A DNA stretch of 64,000 nucleotides from Phaeosaccion multiseriatum (Eukaryota; Ochrophyta, other classes). A program made the translations under genes and the position numbers. Shown here piece by piece: positions 56,883 to 64,000 of the stretch (its first letter is position 1; each line of letters opens with the position of its first letter). The stretch spans positions 372,001 to 436,000 of the forward strand of contig OZ218965.1 in the NCBI GenBank assembly GCA_965112735.1, in the 5' to 3' direction. The notes under the pieces were generated by a model, which saw nothing but the letters and a program-made list of their open reading frames with translations, searched no databases and had not been told where the DNA came from.

Positions 56883-59559
56883 TTACGCAATCTTAACGAC
56901 GGCATAGATGTGCTTGACGAAGGTCAGCGAGCTGATGAAGCCCACGAAGCCCAGCATGAGCGCGAAGGAGTAGCTGATGACAGCCATATAGCCGAAGTAG
57001 AAGGAGCCCTGCAGAAAGCCCTCCATGACGGACCGGTTGAAGAAGTAGAAGAAGGAATAAGCGTAGATGAACAGGCCCGTGCTGCCCCCCGAGAAGAAGC
57101 TTCTCCACCACCACCGATGGTCTTCGCTGGCGAGCTGTGTCAGTCGGGGAGAATCAATACGGTGGATGATGAGTGGGGCTGTTTCTGTGTGCCGTGGGAC
57201 TCTCTTTAGTTAAAATTTGTACTCCAATGCTGCAAGTACACGGGATAAATTCACTCATTCTTCCTTCGCCCCACTCACCTGGAAGTAAATGAGCGCCACA
57301 GTAATGAAGCTGCACACGATGAGCAGCATGAAGAAGGCCAGAATGAGGATGCCAAAGAGGGTGTAGATCTTGTGGCCCCATACACTCGCAAATATGTAGT
57401 GCAGCTCAATGTAGATGGCGCTGAAGGGCAGGAAGCCGCTCATGGCCATCTGAGCCGGCGCCTGGCGGAACCATGGAATGTCCTTGGGCACCTCCCGGGG
57501 CACCTGGCAGGGGGGTTACGCAGCAGTCAGCAGTGCGAGAGCAGTTCGTGCAGCAGGCAAGAGCAAAGAGTAATGAGTCAAGAGAAAAGGCCAGAGAGAG
57601 AGGAAGAGAGAAAGCAGATTGCGAAGCGAGGGAGAACGAGAGGGAGAGAGAAACGCGAAAGAGAGAGACAGAGGGATCACAGATTGCGACGACCCACCTT
57701 GGTGGTGCGGCACGGAGCTTGAAAGTCCCCCGCCGTGTTACGGCCCAAGATGGCGCCCACCACGGTGAGCGGGAAGGCGATGAGCAGCCACATGACTGCG
57801 ATGGCAAGCGTCGTGGTCACGGGCAGGGCCGCGGTGGAAGCGTTGTGCCACGCGATGCTGTTGAGGACCAAAAACACACAAAAGAGGGGCAGTGGGAAGC
57901 ACAGACTTGTGCAAACCGTGTTCCACACCCAATTTTTACCCCCCATCTGCCGGTAGAAGCGGGCAGACACGTGCCCGCCCACAAAGGCCGTGAACATGTA
58001 CAGCAGAATGATGCACGTCAGGATGGAACCCCGCTTCGTCGGCTTGAACACACCCAGGATGGCGCACATGAGGAGCAGGATGGTGACGAGGCAGAGGTGC
58101 GCTCCCGTGCCCACCATGGAGGAGAAGAGGTTGACGTACTTGGGGAAGCGAAACACGTCCCCGTGCACAAGCTTCCAGCCTGTCTCCTGCTCGCCGAGGT
58201 CCTCCTCGTCCACCTGGGCAGACGGGTAGGTGGGTAGATGAGCAGAAAATGAGACAAGTGACACCAGTCGCACCGCACACCGCACATGTGAGCGCACCTC
58301 AAGGTAGCGGCTGAAGTCGTTCTTCAGCACCCGCATGAGGATGATGGTGAGGAACGCCGTGAGCAGCAGCACGAGCACGAAGCTGTTGATGACCGACAGC
58401 CAATGGATCTCAAAGGTGGCAGGTAGGAAGCGGCTGTCGGCGTAGCGCGTCATGCGTGTCTCGTAGGTCAGAGTGGTCTCCTCCACCCACTTGACGCTGT
58501 AGCTGAACTGCACCTCCTTGGGCTTGGAGGTGTCGGTGATGTCGACCCCCTGCGTGGGGTCTAGGGCCACGTTGACGCTGACGATTTGGTCGTCTTGGTA
58601 CCCGATGGTAAAGCTGAGGTGGGGAAAGAGGTTTACCTTGTAGTTGTCCGGGGACCGAAGGGCCTGGGAAGAGAGATGAGAGAGGAGAAGGAGCCGTGAG
58701 ATGCGATAACACAGGTGATACACTACACTTTGAGACCTGCAAAAGTCCCACCCCACCTTTAAGTTCAGCTCCTCGCCTACAATCTCGCCCAAGTGCCCAT
58801 ACAGGGGCAAGTCATCAACGAACATTTCGAAGTAGAATTGGTCCTCCACCGCGTCGGAGAACTGCTTGAGCTCCTCCGGCGTGAGCTTCTTGACGCACAG
58901 CTTTCGCCATGGAACATCCACCATAAAGTCCAGCTCGTACAACCTGGCCACCACCTGCGTTGAAGGGGTGCTACTGCTTGAGTTTGGCGGTATCTGACAG
59001 ATAGTGCTAGTTTGTATTTGCAAAGTCTCGCCCCCCCCCCCCCCCCGCACCTTCCTGTCGCCAGCCAGAGTCTCTCCCATGGCCTGCTTATGCCGCTTGT
59101 TGCCCTCCTCGGAGCGGCAAAACGGGAGTGAGTAGTACAGGTAGGTTTCTGTAGGGTTGTTGTACGGGCCGACCTGCGCACAAAACAACAGTCCAAGGAG
59201 AGTCCGACATAATCAGCGACAGACCCAAAGCCTTCAAAACCTTCGATCCACACCCGTACCTTGTTCGCAATCAGCGGCACCCTCTGCTGCTCTTTCCAAT
59301 GTCGTTCCTGCAGAAAGTAGTTCATCGGCAAGGGAGGTGGTGATGCGAGCGTAGAGTAGCATCAAAAGTGAGCCGCACACTCTGCATCCACCGCCATCTC
59401 GGACCGGCCGCTACCCCCACGCCCTCCAGATCGCTTGATGTGGGCACTTCCCCGCTCACGCACCTTCGCCTGAGCCCCTCCGACAAGCAGAAATACGCAT
59501 AGCAAAAGGAGCTGCAACGCAGCCCCTAGGGCTCTCGCTCTCGCCCAAGCTGGCGCCAT
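56883..59559 (-). CDS. TM9SF: Transmembrane-9 superfamily protein (nonaspanin, TM9SF1-like)
   Basis: Exons are 59559-59464, 59307-59260, 59173-59051, 58954-58757, 58663-58298, 58213-57698, 57503-57279 and 57134-56883, giving 607 residues, the normal length. Nonaspanins are endosomal/Golgi membrane proteins. There is a signal peptide (ALQLLLLCVFLLVGGAQA), a lumenal domain with VGPYNNPTETYLYYSLPFC and LCVKKLTPEEL, then nine membrane segments including INSFVLVLLLTAFLTIILM and FGILILAFFMLLIVCSFITV. VHGDVFRFP and GSILTCIILLYMFTAFVGGH are family blocks. The protein ends AVVKIA. Family members usually end with a KxD/E signal for COPI, and that acidic residue is missing here. Only 44 bp separate it from CHMP1. 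Confidence 0.97.
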
Positions 59560-59776
59560 CTTGTCCAGCGCTGAAGGCGTGGCCCGTTACCCCAAATCTT
59601 TTCCAGACGATGAATGTGAGCGAACACAGGGAGCGATCAGCGCGGGTAAATCATGGTGGCCCTTCCCGCCTCGCAGCCTCTCCTTCTGCTATTCTCTTTT
59701 TTGTTTTCTCTGCCTCTCTCTGCTTCGGAGATCGGAGCGGAGCATCGGCCAAAGCGATGGTGGTTTCCAGATTGAG
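59560..59776. promoter_or_regulatory. Shared upstream region of TM9SF and sterol desaturase
   Basis: 217 bp between divergent starts, C/T-rich with a TTCTCTTTTTTGTTTTCTCT stretch. Both products belong to the endomembrane system. A shared promoter is inferred only. Confidence 0.5.
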
Positions 59777-61205
59777 ATGGGCGTCAAGCGCACAGCACAA
59801 CACACAACCCGAACGGATATTCCGAACGCGACAGGCCGCCGCCGCCGCGGTGGCTTCATGATGACTCGGTGGGCCTTGGCTGTGCTACCAACGGCACTGC
59901 TCTTTGCTCTTGTCTTGGTGACGGGGTATGTGGCTGCACGGGGCGCTGGAAACAACTCCTTCGGGGTGCCGTCCCAGCGACGTGGTGTCTTTCTTGACCT
60001 CGAGGACGAGAATCCCTACCGCTCCTTCAACACCTGGGCGAACGACCTGCTCATGCCCCGCGCCTTGTGCGCGTGGATGATGGACAAGTTCGGGTGGGAG
60101 TGGGGATACTACGGGACGACGTACCTGCGGGACTATTTGTTTGGGACACTGCTCTACTATGGCGCTGCTGGCCTGTGGCACCTTGGCATCTACAAGGTGA
60201 GGGAGGGCGGACCCGGAGAAATGAGCGCACTGACCGATTTGCTCGTCTCCGATCTTACAGCCCTGGCCTCCGCCTTCCTCTCTGTCCCTCTCTCTCCCGC
60301 TCTCCCGCGTGGTGGTGGTGTAGGTCAAGGGGAAGGAGTACTTTGTGAGCAAGGACGCCATGCCCACGAGGGAGGTGATCGTGGACCAGATGCAGCTGGC
60401 GCAAGCATCCATGACGTTGTACGCTGCGCTTCCCATCTTTGCGGAATGGTGAGGCAAACGGCACTTGAGTCCCTTTTGAGAGAAGTATGGGCAGAGCCAC
60501 CAAGAGCCACCAAGAGCTACCAAGAGCCAGCAGCACTGTCATTTGATTGAGCCCAACCTGTACCCCGATCGTTTTGGAGTCATTCTGGCTGCCCCCCTGA
60601 CCTTCTGCCTCCCCCCACACGTGCGTGTGATTCTCTCTGCGAACATCAATCACTCCCGCAGGGCCATTGAGAGTGGCTACACGCGAACCTACTTCTACCC
60701 TAGCGAGGTAGGCAGTCTGGGGCTGTGCTTCGCCTACTGGTGCGTGTACATGGTACTGGTGGAGGTGGGTATCTACTGGATGCACCGCACGCTGCACACC
60801 AACAAGTTGCTCTACAAGCACGTGCACGCCTTACACCACAAGTACAACAAGACCAACACTCTCTCACCTTGGGCCAGCATCGCCTTCAACCCGCTAGACG
60901 GTGTGCTGCAGGCCAGCCCCTACGTGCTGTGGCTCTTCTTCGTGCCCGTCAACTACTTTGTGTTCGTCGCCATGATGTTCTTCACCAGCGTGTGGTCCAC
61001 CAACATCCACGACACGCTGCATGGCGACTCGGAACCCATCATGGGCAGCAAGTACCACACTGTGCACCACACGCACTACATGTACAACTACGGACAGTTC
61101 TTCACCTTCTGCGATCGCTTCTGGGGCACGCTGAGGAGGCCCGAGGACATCAAGGACTATCGCTGCAACGGAGTGGTGCCCCAGCACTCGGTCAAGCAGG
61201 CGTGA
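59777..61205 (+). CDS. ERG3: Delta7-sterol C5(6)-desaturase (ERG3/STE1)
   Basis: Exons 59777-60196, 60324-60448 and 60662-61205 encode 362 residues. The enzyme is an ER di-iron oxidase that introduces the C5-C6 double bond in sterol synthesis, using cytochrome b5. The three histidine boxes are present: HRTLH (H223, H227), HVHALHH (H237, H240, H241) and HTVHHTHY. The blocks YLRDYLFGTLLYYGAAGLWH, IYKVKGKEYFVSKDAMPTR, VEVGIYWMHR and TLSPWASIAFNPLDG resemble plant STE1 more than yeast ERG3. The first in-frame ATG, 59777, has a strong context; 59858 is an alternative start just before the first membrane segment. Confidence 0.94.
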
Positions 61206-61890
61206 GGCGGACCTGCGCAGCATAGAGTACGGCCGAGCGGCTCCTTCGAGCGGCTCCTTCACATCATTACCAACCAACTGTGAAACTGCAACAAACAAAT
61301 CGAACGCTCCGGAACAGAGAAATCAAATTATTTTCTTTTCCCTCCCCTGTTGTTGCTTTCTTTTCCCGTCGAGCGCTTCGTAGTTGTATGCCAGAAAGAA
61401 TCGAAAGAGAGGAAAGGTGGAGAGGGAGGGACCAATCAAAAACCAGTTTCAGTGTCAGTGCGGTGGTTGAATACGGGTTTCAGATGCGCCGCCCCTGCAC
61501 CGCCCCCACCTGCGAATTTATTGCCGCCCTTTAAAAAGCCCAACCAACCTTAAAGAACAAACATTTGGGGTTGCAGGGCGTCTTGTGTCGCCCCAGGAGC
61601 AATTAGAAGCAGCTGCGAAAGTAGAGCAGCAGTAGCTGCAGGCGTTTGGCCATAGAGCAGCAGTGGCTGCGGGCGTTGGACGGGACGGCCGCCGCGCTAC
61701 TGCTAAACGGCAAAACCCTCCTTGCTCCCCCCCCCCCTTTTACCTTTTGGGGTATCTTCGTCTGCCCCGGGCTGTATCGGGCGACACCTCCCCAGCTGTC
61801 TTGCGGAGTGCCTTGTGTTCTTCCCCACATTACCACTGCCCCCGCTCTTGTTCGTGCGGGAGAAGGGGGTCTGTTTGTGTTTGAAAACAG
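61206..61890. other. Spacer between sterol desaturase and chromatin protein
   Basis: No gene is recognised. It begins with a CGAGCGGCTCCTT direct repeat (61233-61260), then AT-richer sequence with AAATCAAATTATTTTC. Near 61615-61670 is a short repeat containing GTAGAGCAGCAGT and CATAGAGCAGCAGTGGCTGC. A C run (61729-61738) precedes the next start. Confidence 0.55.
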
Positions 61891-63962
61891 ATGGAGCCTG
61901 ATGAAGACATGGGCGTTGAGCAGGAAGACGAGGCAATGCTTAACGCCGAGACTCCCACCCGCGGAGTGGCGGAGGGGAGGGCGAGACGGCGGTCTGCGAA
62001 GATGCAGACCTACGCGGAGCAGCAGGAGGACGATGATGATGATGAGGAGGAGGAGGAGAGGAGGCGGAAGGCACCTGCTGGGAGCAAGCGGGGCACGAGG
62101 ACAATGAAGCAGTGCCCCGGCTGCGGCGACTGGGTGGGCGTGGCCTGCAAGACTTGCGCAGAGTGCGAGTATCGCTTTCCCATCGGACAGCGGAGAGCAG
62201 CTCAAGCCGCCGCGGCGGCCGCTGCCATTCAGAACGTGCGGCAGCAGTATCACTTTTTGGCTGAGAAGGAGGACGATGGGAGCTATAAGGTGGACCGGAT
62301 CATGGGCAGGCGGCTCATCGGGAAGGGCGACGGGGGGGCGACTGGCGACGAGGTGAGCGCAGACAGCAAGTTCATGCACCTTCTCAAGGGGAGGAAGAGC
62401 GGAGACCAGGCGCAGGTCCGGACCCGCTACCACTACGAGTACCTCGTAAAGTGGAAGGGCCTGAGCTACAAGCGCACCGAGTGGCTGCGGGGGCACGAAC
62501 TGGAGGCCCGCAGCAAGACCTCCAAGCAGATCTTGGGCAGGTATGTGCGCAGGCTGGAGGCGGCGGGCAGGGCCGACGAGTCAGAGGAGGAGGACGAGGA
62601 GCTACTCGAGGCCATGCAGGCTGAGGCAGAGAAGGTGCTCGACGCGCGCGAGATGGACACCGAGGTGGAGGTGTCCGGGGCGGCGGACGACGGCACGGAC
62701 GCAGGTAGGTACTTGGTACTTGACTCTTCTTATTACTGCACAGGGGAGGGCTCTCTCTCTCTCTGAGGCACGCATATCATCACCAGCCACTCTCTGACAT
62801 TGTGTTCTATATTGGGTATACCCCGTGCACAGAGGGGGCGCTGGTGCATGCCAATGGGGTCGAGAACGACGAGGACCATGTCCCGGCAGCGGCGGCCACC
62901 GCAAGGCACGAGCTCAAGCCCGAGGGCTTCGACGACTACGAGAGCCCCGAAGACATGGAGGCGGTGACCATGCCGGGCACTAGGCCCAGGACCAAGCAGG
63001 ACATGTTCTGGAGGCCCATGACCCGCTGCAGGTGTGTGTGCGTGTGTGTGTGTGTGTGTGTGTTTTGGTGCCTGGGCTTGCGGGCACCCTTTCCCCCTGG
63101 AGACTCACATCGCTTTTTTAATGTGCGGCACTCGGCAGGCTCGTGCTGGAGAAGATGCTGGAGGACCCATGGACTGCCATCTTCACAGAGCCCGTCCCTT
63201 TGGACGTGTACGAGGACTACGCGGACGTGGTCGATGACCCGATGGATCTCGGCACTATTCGGGACAAGCTCGACGGGTGGAGGTACAAGCGCAACGACAC
63301 CGAGGCCTTCGCAAGGGACATGAAGCTGGTCTTTTACAACTGCAAGGTGCGCGTGTGTGTGTGTGTGTGTGTGTATGTGTGTGCGGGTCTCTTTTGCCAC
63401 CTCCCTTGCCCGTTCTTTGCCCAACCCTCCTTCTCTGCCCCGTCTACCGTTCCTGGCCGTCGCCAACTCAACCAACCAGGTGTACAACCACCACGGCTCC
63501 AGCATTTGGCTCACCGCCGACTACCTGCTCAAGATGTTCGAGCGCCTCTACAACTCCTGGGTGTTCCAGTTTGCAGGCAAGACGGTGGCGTGGGAGGAGC
63601 CCGAGGCGCGGCCGTGGGAGAACACGTGCCGAGTATGCCAGTTGGACAAGAACAAAGACAGCATCCTCCTGTGCGACTGCTGCGACGCCGAGTACCACAC
63701 GCAGTGCCTCGACCCTCCCCTGGCGGCGGTGCCCGAGGGCGTTTGGCTGTGCCACCGCTGCCAAAAGAGGGGCCAGAAAGTGGGTAAGGGCCTGCACAGC
63801 CACGCGCTGGAGGAGAGCCTCAGACGCAAGGTGGAGGTATCGAGCGACGTGCGGGTAGTGGTGGTGAAGCAGACCAAGTACCTCGTCAAGTGGAGGGGAT
63901 GCTCCTACAGAGACTGCACCTGGGAGACAAGGGAGGGGGTGGCCAACGACGCCGTTATTGAG
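61891..63962 (+). CDS. Chromodomain-bromodomain-PHD chromatin protein, 5' part
   Basis: Exons 61891-62704, 62833-63031, 63139-63346 and 63480-63962 encode about 568 residues; the gene runs past the right edge after a donor at 63963. In order: an acidic leader, a short cysteine cluster CPGCGDWVGVACKTCAEC (about 72-90), chromodomain 1 (about 175-220; HYEYLVKWKGLSYKRTEWLR), a bromodomain (about 340-430; DPWTAIFTEPVPLDVYEDYA, then NCKVYNHHGSS), a C4HC3 PHD finger (about 455-500; CRVCQLDKNKDSILLCDCCD) and a second chromodomain (TKYLVKWRGCSYRDCTWETR). These modules read methyl- and acetyl-lysine on histones. Tandem chromodomains suggest a CHD-type SNF2 remodeller, but the helicase would lie outside the window, so this remains inference. 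Confidence 0.86.
63034..63062 (+). repeat. (TG)n in chromatin-protein intron 2
   Basis: TG run beginning at the donor. A similar one lies at 63350-63382 in the next intron. Confidence 0.85.
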
Positions 63963-64000
63963 GTGAGCAGAGGGGAGGGAGGGGAGGAGCGGCGGTCATG

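Overview
The window is nuclear DNA of a photosynthetic eukaryote. Almost every gene is split by spliceosomal introns (GT-AG plus at least three GC-AG). Proteins such as IFT80, TM9SF, GCN5 and TFIIS align end to end with eukaryotic families once the exons are joined. A plastid is indicated by a plant-length IspG whose N-terminus is a signal peptide ending in a TAAFAPP motif, and by a second protein with a similar SSAYVTP site. Such ASAF-like cleavage sites are typical of algae with a complex red-derived plastid. The ciliary genes (IFT80, SSNA1/DIP13) imply a flagellated stage. Long intron-rich genes that alternate strand resemble what has been reported for the brown alga Ectocarpus, so an ochrophyte is my best guess. 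That is inference; haptophytes or cryptophytes are not excluded.

Layout, with spans from start codon to stop codon: PSMB4 3' part (+,138-1291); a 1.2 kb stretch without a firm gene; triple-RGS protein (+,2467-8789); SSNA1/DIP13 (-,9453-8982); IFT80 (+,10199-16966); IspG (-,24482-17466); LYRM7/MZM1-like (+,24724-25258); MSP-plus-degenerate-kinesin protein (+,26077-32379); Arf-like GTPase with huge Q-rich flanks (-,35745-32491); a broken unidentified gene (-,37401-36709); RMD1/RMND1 family (+,38488-41541); plastid-targeted membrane protein (-,43906-41874); GCN5 (+,44068-46512); small membrane protein (-,47057-46602); TFIIS (+,47155-49224); annexin-TerD fusion (-,55709-50901); CHMP1 (+,56009-56838); TM9SF (-,59559-56883); sterol C5-desaturase (+,59777-61205); and the start of a chromo/bromo/PHD chromatin protein (+,61891 to the right edge).

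From 8.9 kb onward the genes mostly alternate strands. Divergent pairs share 97-745 bp between start codons, and convergent pairs are as little as 44 bp apart. No transposon, tRNA or rRNA was recognised. Much of the intron and intergenic space is simple repeat: CTGT/AGAC arrays of about 0.8 kb, and TG, TGAG, CCCCTCT, GGGT and minisatellite arrays.

The genes are mainly housekeeping: proteasome, MEP isoprenoid pathway, sterol synthesis, transcription and chromatin, ESCRT-III, secretory pathway, mitochondria and cilium. Three have unusual architectures worth follow-up: an eight-repeat annexin fused to a TerD domain, an MSP domain fused to a kinesin motor that has lost its nucleotide motifs, and an Arf-like GTPase embedded in prion-like sequence with switch II changes. 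Coordinates come from manual splicing guided by frame, splice consensus and remembered family sequences; no alignment or transcript data were available.
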